From assembly GCA_025059995.1 (NCBI GenBank), contig JANXCF010000001.1, forward strand, positions 310,001 to 374,000: a stretch of DNA of 64,000 nucleotides, written 5' to 3'. The DNA is from Leptospiraceae bacterium. GTDB lineage: Bacteria > Spirochaetota > Leptospiria > Leptospirales > Leptonemataceae. The translations under genes and the position numbers were made by a program. Shown piece by piece: positions 9,340-18,544 of the stretch. The first letter of the stretch is position 1. Each line of letters begins with the position of its first letter. A model generated the notes under the pieces. That model worked only from the letters and a program-made list of their open reading frames with translations. It was not told the origin of the DNA and ran no database searches.

Positions 9340-11367
9340 ATGTTTAAGATTGCGAAAGTGGTTTTTCCTTACCCCATTGAAGAAGAATATGATTACATCA
9401 TTCCCACTTCTTTACAGGAACAGACCGAAGTAGGAAAAAGAGTCGAAGTAGAACTAAAAACTCGAATAGAAGAAGGAATGGTGATTTCTACTTACGAAAT
9501 AAGTTTTTTAGACCCAACCACCAAGTATAAAGAAATCCAAAAGGTTTTGGATTCATTTCCCATTATCAATCAAGAACAGATTCAGCTTTCCTATTGGATG
9601 GCTGATTATTACTTGTGTGAGGTAGGCGAAGCTCTTGATAAAATGTATCCTAAACCGTGTAAACTCACCCAAAAAGATTTAAAAGAAATACAAAAACAAA
9701 CAGTTGAAACAATACACACAGAAAATCTTGTCTCTTTGTCAGAGGAACAAAAAACGGTTTTTGAAGACATCCAAAAAACCCTCGATATTCAAAAACCATC
9801 ACTACATCTGATTCATGGTATTACGGGTTCAGGGAAAACGGAAATCTATCTTTACCTGATTGTAGAAGTATTAAAACGAAATAAAGGAGTCCTTTTTTTG
9901 GTTCCCGAAATCAGCATCACAGTCCAAATGATCCAAAGAGTTCGAAAGATTGTTGGTAATCATCTATCAATCCTACATTCAAACTTAACTGATAAAGAAC
10001 GCTTCAAAGAGTACGTGAAAATTCTTAATCAAAAAGCTCCAGTTGTTTTAGGAACGAGATCAGCGGTTTTTGCTCCAATATCAAACTTAGGACTAATTAT
10101 CATCGATGAAGAACATGACTCATCTTATCGAGAACATAGTCATCCACGATACGACGCAAAAGAAGTAGCAAGAAAGAGAAGCGAATTGAATCGCATTCCT
10201 CTTGTTTTGGGTTCTGCAACACCAAGAATAGAAATACGATATGAAACCCAAAAATACAATCATCAAGAGATAAATGAAACTACTTATCGTCTTCATTTTT
10301 TGAAAAAAAGAATCTTGGGGAGACTACCAGAAGTTTACCTCATTGAGCGAGAGAACTCCGATCAGCCAATCAGTAATCAACTTCTGAATGAAATAGAAAT
10401 CAATGCGAAGAATAAAAAACAAACTTTAATTTTATTGAATCGAAGAGGCTATCATCCTTATCTTTATTGTAAGAATTGTAAAAAGAATATATCTTGTCCC
10501 AACTGTTCGATTTCTTTAAGTTTACATAAAGAACACGATGGGTTTAGTCTAAAGTGTCATTATTGCAACCACCAACAACTTGCTATACAAAGATGTCCTG
10601 ATTGTGGAGGTAAACTTATCAAGTTAGGAACTGGAATTCAGAAAGTAGAAGAGTTTCTTTTGCGTGTTTTCCCGAATTTGAGGATTGAAAGATTAGATAC
10701 CGATGTCATCCATCGAGAGAAAGTGTTGAATCAGGTCATTCAAGAATTTATTGATGGAAAGATTGATATTTTAACTGGAACTCAAATGATATCCAAAGGA
10801 ATCGATGCTCCAAATCTGAGTTTAGTGGGAGTTCTCCAAGCCGATGCAGGTTTGTACTTGTCAGATTATCGTTCTTCAGAAAGAACGTTTTCTCTTCTGG
10901 TTCAAGTAGCAGGAAGATCAGGAAGACGAGATAACTCAGGGAGAGTCTTTTTAGAAGTGATGGATAAAGATAACTTTTACATCCAGTGGGCATTAAAACA
11001 GGACTATGAATCTTTTTACAAATGGGAGTTGAGTTTACGAAAAGAATTTCATTACCCTCCTTTCGTTCGTTTGATTCGACTTCTGGTTCGTTCTTCTTCG
11101 AAGGAAAGAAGCCTAAAGTTCATACGACTTCTTTCTGAACACATAGAATCAATTAAAAGAAAAAATGGAAATCTCTATGAAATCGTTGGTCCTTCGCCAG
11201 CTCCTATTTTTAGATTACATGACAAGTATAGATATCACGTTTTGATAAAGACACAAGAATTCCATCAGACAATAAACCAACTAAAGGATACCATCAAAAA
11301 TTTTAAAAAAAAGTTATCAGGTGAAAGTTACTTAGAGATAGAAATCGATCCCATTGATATTTTTTGA
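9340..11367 (+). CDS. priA: Primosomal replication restart helicase PriA
   Basis: 3'-5' superfamily 2 helicase that reloads the replisome at repaired forks. N-terminal 3'-DNA-binding domain (residues 1-105), helicase Walker A GITGSGKTEIYL (about 162), DEEH motif II, and a zinc-binding insertion of paired cysteines between about residues 377 and 430 (CKNCKKNISCPNC and CHYC, CPDCGG). The helicase C-terminal motifs GTQMISKGIDAPNL and QVAGRSGR follow. At 675 residues it is somewhat shorter than E. coli PriA, as is common outside gammaproteobacteria. Last gene of the hpf-priA operon, convergent with the cyclic-nucleotide-binding gene. Confidence 0.96.
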   Translation: MFKIAKVVFPYPIEEEYDYIIPTSLQEQTEVGKRVEVELKTRIEEGMVISTYEISFLDPTTKYKEIQKVLDSFPIINQEQIQLSYWMADYYLCEVGEALDKMYPKPCKLTQKDLKEIQKQTVETIHTENLVSLSEEQKTVFEDIQKTLDIQKPSLHLIHGITGSGKTEIYLYLIVEVLKRNKGVLFLVPEISITVQMIQRVRKIVGNHLSILHSNLTDKERFKEYVKILNQKAPVVLGTRSAVFAPISNLGLIIIDEEHDSSYREHSHPRYDAKEVARKRSELNRIPLVLGSATPRIEIRYETQKYNHQEINETTYRLHFLKKRILGRLPEVYLIERENSDQPISNQLLNEIEINAKNKKQTLILLNRRGYHPYLYCKNCKKNISCPNCSISLSLHKEHDGFSLKCHYCNHQQLAIQRCPDCGGKLIKLGTGIQKVEEFLLRVFPNLRIERLDTDVIHREKVLNQVIQEFIDGKIDILTGTQMISKGIDAPNLSLVGVLQADAGLYLSDYRSSERTFSLLVQVAGRSGRRDNSGRVFLEVMDKDNFYIQWALKQDYESFYKWELSLRKEFHYPPFVRLIRLLVRSSSKERSLKFIRLLSEHIESIKRKNGNLYEIVGPSPAPIFRLHDKYRYHVLIKTQEFHQTINQLKDTIKNFKKKLSGESYLEIEIDPIDIF

Positions 11368-11467
11368 TGAAATGTTCAATTTATATAAAATGAATTCTAA
11401 TGCTATTTTTACAAAATATTTCGTGAAGAAATGATTTATATATAAAGGGTGTTTTAACCTTGAAGGA

Positions 11468-12115
11468 TTATTTCTTTCGAAAAGATTTGACTTTGGTTTG
11501 AACAAAACGTTGTAGTTCTCTTAAATTGGGTATCACAATCTTATCAGCGTAGAGCTCAATCTTTCCTTGTTTTACTAAGGACATTACAATAGAATTAACT
11601 TCTGACATTGGTAAACCGCTCCAGTTTGCTACATCATCTATTGTGACATGTAAAGATATAGAGTTTTTTTGTAGTGCAATAGGTTCATTCTCTGTTAGCA
11701 TTAAAAAAACATCAATTACTCTCACGGTAGGATCTTCAATAAGTAGATTCTTTAGTCTTCTTTTGGCATCATAAATTCTTTTTGCAAAGAGCACAAGCAA
11801 ATTGAAAACTAATTGTGGTTGTTTCTGAATTAAAACTTCGAAACTTTCTTTGTCAAATTCTAAGGCTTTCACTTCTGTAATGGCGATTGCAGAAGCACTC
11901 CTTGGTTCTTCTTCTAATAGTGCCATTTCTCCAAAGATGCTACCTTCTTCTACAACATCTAAGGTTTTCTGAGTTTTTCCAAAAATTTTGATGATTTTGA
12001 CTTTTCCTTTTAGAATGATAAAAAGACTTCTACCTGGTTCCCATTCGCTAAAGATCATCTCACCAGGTTTAAAGGTTCTTCCGTATTTTTGAAATAGAAT
12101 TTCATTAACTTCCAT
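11468..12115 (-). CDS. Crp/Fnr-family cyclic-nucleotide-binding regulator
   Basis: 215 residues: an N-terminal cyclic-nucleotide-binding beta roll (about 10-120) with the phosphate-binding cassette FGEMALLEEEPRSASAIA, in which the Glu, Arg and Ser/Ala positions match cAMP-type pockets, followed by the connecting helix and a C-terminal winged-helix region (about 145-205, VTIDDVANWSGLPMSEVNSIV) that aligns with the Crp recognition helix. It is therefore probably a DNA-binding regulator, although the HTH is degenerate relative to Crp. The start lies one base after the stop of the upstream CNB/TPR gene, so the two are co-transcribed. The class III cyclase at 42.4-44.0 kb could provide its ligand (inference). 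Confidence 0.85.
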   Translation of the reverse strand: MEVNEILFQKYGRTFKPGEMIFSEWEPGRSLFIILKGKVKIIKIFGKTQKTLDVVEEGSIFGEMALLEEEPRSASAIAITEVKALEFDKESFEVLIQKQPQLVFNLLVLFAKRIYDAKRRLKNLLIEDPTVRVIDVFLMLTENEPIALQKNSISLHVTIDDVANWSGLPMSEVNSIVMSLVKQGKIELYADKIVIPNLRELQRFVQTKVKSFRKK

Positions 12116-12116
12116 T

Positions 12117-13193
12117 CTACTGACTCTCTAAATATTCTAACCTTCTTTTTGCTTGTTTTGTTATGTCGTCTAATGGTTTAAACATTAAAACTTTTTTATA
12201 AAACATTTTAGCTTTTTGTAAATCCTTTAGGATTTCGAATATAATTCCAATCTGAAATAATACATTTTTTACATGTTTTCCATCTGGATAGTCTTTTATA
12301 TATTGTAGTAGAAACTCTAAACCTGATTTGTAATTTTTCATTAAAGTCAATAACCTACCTTTTTGATATAAGAGTTCTTCATTTGCGTTTTCTTGGGCTT
12401 TGATGCTTGGAAGGTCTTCATTTTCTAATAAGAAATCATAGGCTTCCTTGATTTGATTATTAGATATGAAATGTTCAATTTTATTTATTATGTCTTCTAA
12501 GGATACTTTTGTTTCTTCTTTTTTGGGAGTGGTATCAATATCAGGAATTTGGAATAGATCATCTTCAATGGTTCTTAAATTATCCTCGTTGGTACTTTCA
12601 GCCTGTTCATATTCTTTGTTGATCAAATAATCTTCTAAACTTGGGATATTTGATGGGTAGGACTCACCTTTTCTTGCTTTTGTAAGTAAAAACTCAGCAC
12701 GTTCTCTGAATTTCCCTTTGGGATTGTAATATAAATATTTTTCATATACATATTCAGCTCTATCAATATTCCCAGCTCTATGGAAGGACTCCCCTACATT
12801 CATTAACTCATATTCAGGATTTTTTACGCTATCTGCCTTCAAGATTTCACGTATTTTTGCATGGATTTGGCGTAACTCCCTCGAGAAAACTTTCGACATT
12901 TGAAGAACAAGACGAGTATTGCTTAGTGCTAATTTTTGAAATTCTTCCAAGCTTAAAATCACAACACGAGCACTCCCAACGACTTGGGCTGTTTCTTCTC
13001 TTGGATACTTTCCTAATGCGGATTTTACACCAAAAAACTCACCAACTTTGACTATATACTTTTCTTCTTTACTTCCATCTAATGAATTATAAATCAAAAT
13101 AACTTGTCCTGATTGTAATAAATATATCTTATCACTTTTATCACCTTCAAAGTAGATGACAGCTCCTCTCGAATATTCTTTTATAGTTGGCAT
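12117..13193 (-). CDS. Cyclic-nucleotide-binding domain protein with TPR repeats
   Basis: 358 residues. Residues 1-115 form a cyclic-nucleotide-binding beta roll (FFGVKSALGKYPREETAQVVG as phosphate cassette, without the usual GE-A/L pattern but with a conserved Arg). The rest is helical: a TPR-like repeat near 135-170 (AEYVYEKYLYYNPKGKFRERAEF), an acidic linker around 180-225, and further TPR-like helices to the end (KSGLEFLLQYIKDYPDGKHV and KAKMFYKKVLMFKP). There is no DNA-binding domain, so it probably works by protein contact. It is one base upstream of the Crp-like gene and likely acts with it. I know no characterised protein of this layout. Confidence 0.8.
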   Translation of the reverse strand: MPTIKEYSRGAVIYFEGDKSDKIYLLQSGQVILIYNSLDGSKEEKYIVKVGEFFGVKSALGKYPREETAQVVGSARVVILSLEEFQKLALSNTRLVLQMSKVFSRELRQIHAKIREILKADSVKNPEYELMNVGESFHRAGNIDRAEYVYEKYLYYNPKGKFRERAEFLLTKARKGESYPSNIPSLEDYLINKEYEQAESTNEDNLRTIEDDLFQIPDIDTTPKKEETKVSLEDIINKIEHFISNNQIKEAYDFLLENEDLPSIKAQENANEELLYQKGRLLTLMKNYKSGLEFLLQYIKDYPDGKHVKNVLFQIGIIFEILKDLQKAKMFYKKVLMFKPLDDITKQAKRRLEYLESQ

Positions 13194-13207
13194 ATTTTAT
13201 ATTTCTT

Positions 13208-13477
13208 TTATATTTCTATAGGTAAAAAATGAAAATTGACTTTTTTGTTTAGCTTATAAAAAATTTCTTGCATTTTTTTTGTAAAACCTTTTTTGATGAT
13301 ACGAACACTTTGTTTTACCTTGACTTCTTCATAGGGAACATTCAGAAATTGGAAGAGCTTCTCAAAATCTTTTATCCCATATAAAGGGTTTCCATTCTTT
13401 ACAATTAGGATTATATCTCCTTCATCGAGTTTCCAAATGAAATCGTGATCTTTTGGCGAGATTACATTCAAGATCAT
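13208..13477 (-). CDS. C-terminal part of the split amidohydrolase-fold gene (out of frame)
   Basis: As an isolated reading frame this gives 89 residues from ATG 13477, with no Shine-Dalgarno. It reads better as the end of the gene starting at 14406. If one extra A is allowed in the A10 run at 13506-13515 (minus strand), translation continues without a stop as KKKKFLETAEATFMILNVIS and joins this frame. ETAEATFMIL matches the GKxADLxxL strand that closes amidohydrolase proteins, and DIILIVKNGNPLYG matches their usual C-terminal VxVNGxPLYG-type strand. So this is probably not a separate gene. Whether the break is programmed slippage, a real mutation or a sequencing error cannot be decided here. 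Confidence 0.6.
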   Translation of the reverse strand: MILNVISPKDHDFIWKLDEGDIILIVKNGNPLYGIKDFEKLFQFLNVPYEEVKVKQSVRIIKKGFTKKMQEIFYKLNKKVNFHFLPIEI

Positions 13478-13497
13478 GAAGGTTGCTTCTGCGGTTT

Positions 13498-14406
13498 CTA
13501 AAAACTTTTTTTTTTATCCAAAAAAAACATCTTGATTGGATTTTCTAATAACATCTGAAAAATCATCTTGGAGTCTGGTATATACTTTTTAGCAACTCGA
13601 ATGGTGGAGAACAAATTTGTATTTCCATGCATGGCGCTTCCTGTTCCCAGCCCAACTAAAATGTTATGTTGCAGAATTTTCTGGATTGGAGCTGTTTGAT
13701 GGAAGATGTATTCGTTTACTTCAGGACACCAAACAAAACTGCAATTATAATGAGCAATTATTTCTATATCTTCATCAGTAAGGGATATTCCATGTATCAA
13801 AACTGTGTGTTCATCCAAAACTCCCATTTGTTCCAAAATTTTTATAGAATCTTTACTTTCTCGATCGAAACCTTCGCTTACTTTAATAAGAAAAGGAACA
13901 TTATTTCGTTGTGCATACTCGAATTCTTCTTTTATTCCTTTTCCCCAGTTTAATGAATAACTTACAGGTGAATGAGATATTCCAAAATCAGGAAGCAAAT
14001 CAATGTCTAGTTCATCCAGCAGATCTTCGAAAACAAATTTGGGGATAGGATCCACAACAAAAGTTACACCACTGAAGATGTTTTTATAACTTCCCAAGAA
14101 ATACAAATCTTCTTTCTCCAATAACATTCTTTCTTCAAAGAGCTTCGATGATTTTACTTCATTATCCCACATATACCAATTGTGGTAAGGAGATTTTTTA
14201 CTTTCGTATTTTACATAAGTTGCCAATAAATTATCAAAACTATTGATAAAAGTTGGCATGATCACTCTTCCATGTAAGTTGATACTTACTTCAGGATGAT
14301 TGTGAAGACCAAAGAGAATTTCATCCGACACAATTGTAAATTCGACATCTTTTAAGATACTATTGCCATCCACATATGTGCCATTGTAAATTCTCCATGC
14401 TCGCAT
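13498..14406 (-). CDS. Amidohydrolase-fold protein, catalytic ligands missing, broken at an A10 run
   Basis: 302 residues with the order of TRZ/ATZ-type amidohydrolases: an N-terminal beta sandwich (RAWRIYNGTYVDGNSILKDVEF), the GRVIMPTFIN turn, a TIM barrel and the LIHGISLTDEDI and GLGTGSAMHGN strands. The metal centre looks lost: the usual HxH after the PGFVN-like turn is replaced by FINSFDN, the barrel His near VSEGFDRES is Lys, and the GTD of the last strand is GTG. One His (LIHG) remains. The frame ends at 13498 just after ten consecutive A, and the expected C-terminal strands occur immediately downstream in the -1 frame. It may be a non-catalytic homologue, expressed by slippage, or a decaying gene. 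Confidence 0.65.
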   Translation of the reverse strand: MRAWRIYNGTYVDGNSILKDVEFTIVSDEILFGLHNHPEVSINLHGRVIMPTFINSFDNLLATYVKYESKKSPYHNWYMWDNEVKSSKLFEERMLLEKEDLYFLGSYKNIFSGVTFVVDPIPKFVFEDLLDELDIDLLPDFGISHSPVSYSLNWGKGIKEEFEYAQRNNVPFLIKVSEGFDRESKDSIKILEQMGVLDEHTVLIHGISLTDEDIEIIAHYNCSFVWCPEVNEYIFHQTAPIQKILQHNILVGLGTGSAMHGNTNLFSTIRVAKKYIPDSKMIFQMLLENPIKMFFLDKKKSF

Positions 14407-14749
14407 TTTAAATAATTTTCGGTTTTAAAAATACTGAGATGGAATAATTATATTTAGAATTTTATTACGTAAAATAAATTTTTTATCAAAGAACAAATCC
14501 TATTTGCTTACTAATTGCAATTATGCTTTGTGAGATTTTTGATTTTGTAAATTAACTTATGTAGACTTCGAGGAAAACAGATTTCGTTTTACCTGTGATT
14601 TAGGTATATCTAGATTTTTCTTTTTATTCTGGACATATTCTTTGCTATGTTTGAGCAGGATTTATCGATGCTTTTGAAGTTTTCATTGAGATTTTCGTCT
14701 GAAATCGGCTTGACTATGAAACAAGGAGAACATCAAAATAAACAATATT
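14407..14749. other. 343-base divergent intergenic region before hemW
   Basis: Contains the upstream regions of the amidohydrolase-like gene (leftward) and hemW (rightward). A TTGACT hexamer at 14710-14715 could be a -35 element for hemW but has no good -10 at the right distance. A 43-codon frame starting at ATG 14648 lacks any support. I see no RNA gene, repeat or terminator. Confidence 0.4.
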
Positions 14750-15937
14750 ATGCCTGCAATCGAAAGGCAACCTGATCTCTTAGGGGTTTACATCCATTTT
14801 CCTTTTTGTATCCAAAAATGTCATTATTGTGATTTCTATTCTCTGAGTATAAGAGAAGTCAACTGTTCAATAGATGAGATAGAAAAACTTTTTGTCAAAA
14901 GGATCATAGAAGAATTGAAATTTCGTCTTTCTTATTTTGAACACTACAAACAAGTAAACACAATTTATTTCGGAGGTGGCACATCATCGTTTCTATCTCC
15001 GAATTCTATTGAAATGATATTAAATGAAATTTCAAAATATTATTCTTTTGTATCTTCTTGTGAAATTACTGTAGAGGGAAATCCTGAGCATTTCCATCAA
15101 AAGGAATATCTTCAATCATTAAAAAAAATTAGTATAACTCGCATCAATGTGGGTATCCAAACGAAAAATCAATCTTTTTTAAAAGAAATGAATCGCTATT
15201 TTGATTATAAACATTATGAGGTGGTTTTAGAAAGAGTGGCAAATCAATTTGATAACTGGGGAATTGATCTTATATATGGTTATCCCAATCAGAACTTCGA
15301 GGAATTTATCGAAGATTTAAACTGGGTTCTTTCATATCCCGTCAAACACTTATCTTTGTATGCTTTGACATTAGAAAAGGGTACTCCTTACGAAAATTTG
15401 GTAAGGCAAAAAAAACTTCTCCCACCAAATGAACTCTTGCAAGAAGAAATTTTTCTCAAACTACCAGAACTTTTGAAGTCAAGAAAGTTTTATCCTTACG
15501 AAATTTCGAACTATTCTTTGAAAGGTTATGAATGTCGTCATAATTTACGCTATTGGTTATATGAACCTTATTTGGGGTTAGGACCCTCAGCTCATGGTTT
15601 TAATGGCACTTATCGTTATAACAATTTTCGGAATTGGGATAGGTGGTTGACTTCTTTTTCTGAGCAGTATATCAAGCATGAGCCTGAAAAAGAAATAGCC
15701 ATCACAATATTTCGACTCCTCATTCCGATTTCTATGAAGTGGATAGCTCAAATCACAAACAAATTTGATTTATTTTATCAATTTTTTCAACAATTAGAAC
15801 TCCAAAGAAAAGGATATTTCCTCAAAAATGGAGAAGAATTGTATTTTCAATGGAACTACCAAGAAACCATCATGCTTAATGACATCCTAATAGAATTCTT
15901 TGATCTTATAGAAAAAGAAGCTACAACTAAAAGTTAA
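14750..15937 (+). CDS. hemW: HemW-like radical SAM heme chaperone
   Basis: Radical SAM protein of the coproporphyrinogen III oxidase-like group; E. coli and human members act in heme trafficking. The 4Fe-4S motif is CIQKCHYC (Cys20, Cys24, Cys27) followed by DF, then YFGGGTSS, GNPE and NVGIQ strands typical of the family. CRHNLRYWLYEPYLGLGPSAHGF matches the HemW HNxxYW signature, which separates it from HemN. Length (395) is typical. The ATG at 14750 gives the standard short N-terminus. The end overlaps the convergent MBOAT gene by 11 bases. hemJ at 26.1 kb shows that this organism makes heme by the protoporphyrin route. Confidence 0.88.
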   Translation: MPAIERQPDLLGVYIHFPFCIQKCHYCDFYSLSIREVNCSIDEIEKLFVKRIIEELKFRLSYFEHYKQVNTIYFGGGTSSFLSPNSIEMILNEISKYYSFVSSCEITVEGNPEHFHQKEYLQSLKKISITRINVGIQTKNQSFLKEMNRYFDYKHYEVVLERVANQFDNWGIDLIYGYPNQNFEEFIEDLNWVLSYPVKHLSLYALTLEKGTPYENLVRQKKLLPPNELLQEEIFLKLPELLKSRKFYPYEISNYSLKGYECRHNLRYWLYEPYLGLGPSAHGFNGTYRYNNFRNWDRWLTSFSEQYIKHEPEKEIAITIFRLLIPISMKWIAQITNKFDLFYQFFQQLELQRKGYFLKNGEELYFQWNYQETIMLNDILIEFFDLIEKEATTKS

Positions 15938-17339
15938 AGTAAATAAACACACCACCTACATCAGAATAAAAATACAAAAGATAAGAAATAACAAAGCTTC
16001 CCAATAAAATCAGAAGTATTTGTAGTGATGTATTTTGATAGATTTTATCTTTGATTCTTCTATCATATTGCAAGTAGTTCAAAAGTAAGCCAATCAGTAT
16101 CAATACGCTGATGGTTTCAAAAGAAACCATAGGATTACCTTCAGGTAATAAAAACATGCCTTTGAGAATTAACAAAGCCTTGTCAAGAGTTGGTGTCGCA
16201 AAGAAAACCCCAATTACGATGAACATAGTCAACGTCAAAATTCGCTTCAAAAGACTAAAAAAGAAATTTTTAGGGAGTTCAATGGGAACGTGAAGTTGTA
16301 CCCAACGTTCAATAGAGAGATATACTCCCATGAGGGTTCCCCAAATCAGCATATTCCATGTAGCTCCATGCCATAAACCTGCTAAACTCATGGTGATGAT
16401 CAAATTCACGTAAGTTCGCAACTCACCCCCTTTAGAACCACCTAAGGGTATAAAAACATAATCCCGTAGCCAACTCGACAGAGTGATGTGCCACCGATTC
16501 CACAACTCAGAAATAGAACTTGCAATTAGAGGTCCTTGAAAGTTCTCTGGTAATTCATATCCTAAAAGTTTTGACATTCCTCTCGCCATATCTGTATAGC
16601 CTGAGAAATCCGCATAAACTTGTATCGCAAATCCAAACATCACAATCCAGTAATTTATTCCGTCATAGTATTCTGGTCTATACCAAACATCTGCTGAATG
16701 ATAACCAATCACATCCGCTATAAGAACTTTTTTCAAAACACCTTGTAAGATCAAAAGTATGCCAATATAGATGTTTGTTGTAGAAAATTTAGGTTGATCA
16801 ATCTGAGGGATAAAGTCCTTTGCTCTAAGTATGGGACCTGCAACAAACTGAGGGAAAAACATGATAAAAATTATAAATTTTCTAAATGAAATCTTTTCTG
16901 TGATGGTATTTCGATAACAATCAACAACAAAAGCAATGATCTGAAATGTATAAAAACTAATAGCTATGGGTAAAACAATTTCAATCTGAAAGTCCCTAAT
17001 CAAATTTTCCTTGATGTTGATCCAGTATTCGTTTTGAAGAATATAGCCCACTCCACTTGCGAATAGATAAAAATACTTAAAAAACGCTAAAACTGAAATA
17101 TCCAAGACAAGAATCAACCAAAGGACTTTTTTGTTTTTGTGGTTCAGAAGATAAATAGCAAAAAAATAGTTAATGACACTCAATCCCAGAAACATCAAAA
17201 AGAATGGGATAGAATACCAAAGATAGAAAAGAAAACTCGTTAATAAAATCAAGTAGTGTTTACCTTTTGTTGGGACGATCCAATAGAAAATATAGAATAA
17301 AATAAAAAGTAAAAGAAAAATCGTAGAGTGGAAGAGCAT
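15927..17339 (-). CDS. MBOAT-family O-acyltransferase (AlgI-like)
   Basis: 470-residue polytopic membrane protein with about ten hydrophobic segments. It carries the MBOAT core: ELWNRWHITLSSWLRDYVFIPLGGSKGG and the NLIITMSLAGLWHGATWN block with the catalytic His (WHG). It resembles AlgI/DltB-type transferases that export acyl groups onto surface polysaccharide. No AlgJ/AlgX-type SGNH partner lies next to it, so the acceptor is unknown. The polysaccharide deacetylase at 37.9 kb is too distant to be a sure partner. Start ATG at 17339; the gene is convergent with hemW. Confidence 0.88.
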   Translation of the reverse strand: MLFHSTIFLLLFILFYIFYWIVPTKGKHYLILLTSFLFYLWYSIPFFLMFLGLSVINYFFAIYLLNHKNKKVLWLILVLDISVLAFFKYFYLFASGVGYILQNEYWINIKENLIRDFQIEIVLPIAISFYTFQIIAFVVDCYRNTITEKISFRKFIIFIMFFPQFVAGPILRAKDFIPQIDQPKFSTTNIYIGILLILQGVLKKVLIADVIGYHSADVWYRPEYYDGINYWIVMFGFAIQVYADFSGYTDMARGMSKLLGYELPENFQGPLIASSISELWNRWHITLSSWLRDYVFIPLGGSKGGELRTYVNLIITMSLAGLWHGATWNMLIWGTLMGVYLSIERWVQLHVPIELPKNFFFSLLKRILTLTMFIVIGVFFATPTLDKALLILKGMFLLPEGNPMVSFETISVLILIGLLLNYLQYDRRIKDKIYQNTSLQILLILLGSFVISYLLYFYSDVGGVFIYFNF

Positions 17340-17405
17340 TCATGGATAAAACTTGGCTTTTCAATTACAAGTCAAATGATAAATTCTATGATTGAAGAAA
17401 TCTAA

Positions 17406-18512
17406 TTACAAGGCAATACGAATTCCTGCACTAGCGCTATAATTGTCTTTAGTTCCTTTTGCATCAATGAAAATCTTTAGAAGAGGAATATTTAGCTCAA
17501 ACCCTGCCGATAAGTAAGTAAGCTGATTTCGCTTTGTTTTTCCTTCTCCATTAATCACTAACCCTAAATTTGCATTAGGTGGTTCAATCCCAAAAAGCTT
17601 TAACAGATCACTTTCAACAACTACGGGTCCAAATCGTTGAAAGATGATATCCGAAGAACCTTTTACCCATGCATGACCGACTCCAACTGAAAATCGAAAT
17701 AGATATAAAAGTTGTATCCCCGTTCGGATATCTATTGTATAGACATTTATTTTGCTACTGTAAGCCGCTTCGTTATCAGCTCTCCAAATCACATCCACTT
17801 TATCAGTTGCATTAAATACGAAACGATGATTTTTGCGAACATATTCTATGCTTTGATTTACGTTATGATAACCAATGCCTAATGATATTCCAGAGAATCC
17901 CAACAACCAATTGGTATCCGTATTTCCTTCAATGAGATGATACCTCAAGTCAGCTCCCCAAGTTTTACTTTTGACTTCCCATGCTTCGTTCTTTCTTGTC
18001 GCATTTGCTTTTTCATCATCAAAAACAGCATTTAGATAACTTACAAAAATATCAAATCGATGGGGAGAATACCATTTTAGATTAATTGGTTTCGGATCAC
18101 CACTGAATAAATAGCCAACGTTAAAACCAATAAAAGCATTCGGCACTAATCCAACTCCTTTTGAAGGAACATCTTCTATTACTCCATAGTTTGGGACTCG
18201 AATATCAATTTTTCTTAACTTTGTTTCTGATAAAATAACATTAATTCCAATCGTAAATTCTTGTAAGTTTACAATTCCACTCGGTATTGTATTAACCATT
18301 GTATAGATATTTGCAGTAGACATATCTGATAAAAATTCATTTATGTATTGGGTTCTCAGGGATTGAAATGCATTGGTTAATTCTACTGAGTCTAATGGTA
18401 ATAACGAACAGCCATTTCCAACGCAATAAAACTGCCCTTTGATTTCCTGTATGGGAAGAAACAAAAAGGCTATTATCAAACTAACCATAAGCTTTAATTT
18501 TATTTTTTTCAT
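17406..18512 (-). CDS. Secreted protein, probable outer-membrane beta-barrel
   Basis: I place the start at ATG 18512 because AAGGAG stands just upstream and it opens a clean signal peptide (MKKIKLKLMVSLIIAFLFLP, cleavage near IKGQ). An in-frame ATG 48 bases upstream only adds a charged stretch. The mature 345 residues are rich in alternating hydrophobic strands (FIGFNVGYLF, LSAGFELNIPLLKIFIDAKG, SAGIRIAL) with many Tyr/Phe/Gly, as in a beta-barrel, plus a Cys pair (YCVGNGC) at the mature N-terminus. The last residue is Leu rather than the usual Phe. Family not recognised. It follows prmA on the same strand by about 30 bases. Confidence 0.6.
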   Translation of the reverse strand: MKKIKLKLMVSLIIAFLFLPIQEIKGQFYCVGNGCSLLPLDSVELTNAFQSLRTQYINEFLSDMSTANIYTMVNTIPSGIVNLQEFTIGINVILSETKLRKIDIRVPNYGVIEDVPSKGVGLVPNAFIGFNVGYLFSGDPKPINLKWYSPHRFDIFVSYLNAVFDDEKANATRKNEAWEVKSKTWGADLRYHLIEGNTDTNWLLGFSGISLGIGYHNVNQSIEYVRKNHRFVFNATDKVDVIWRADNEAAYSSKINVYTIDIRTGIQLLYLFRFSVGVGHAWVKGSSDIIFQRFGPVVVESDLLKLFGIEPPNANLGLVINGEGKTKRNQLTYLSAGFELNIPLLKIFIDAKGTKDNYSASAGIRIAL

Positions 18513-18544
18513 GGTCTGCTCCTTAATTTTTATGACAATTTGCA

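Noticed and set aside
14648-14779. A 43-codon open frame before hemW
   Set aside because: It overlaps the hemW start, lacks a Shine-Dalgarno, and its codons look random.
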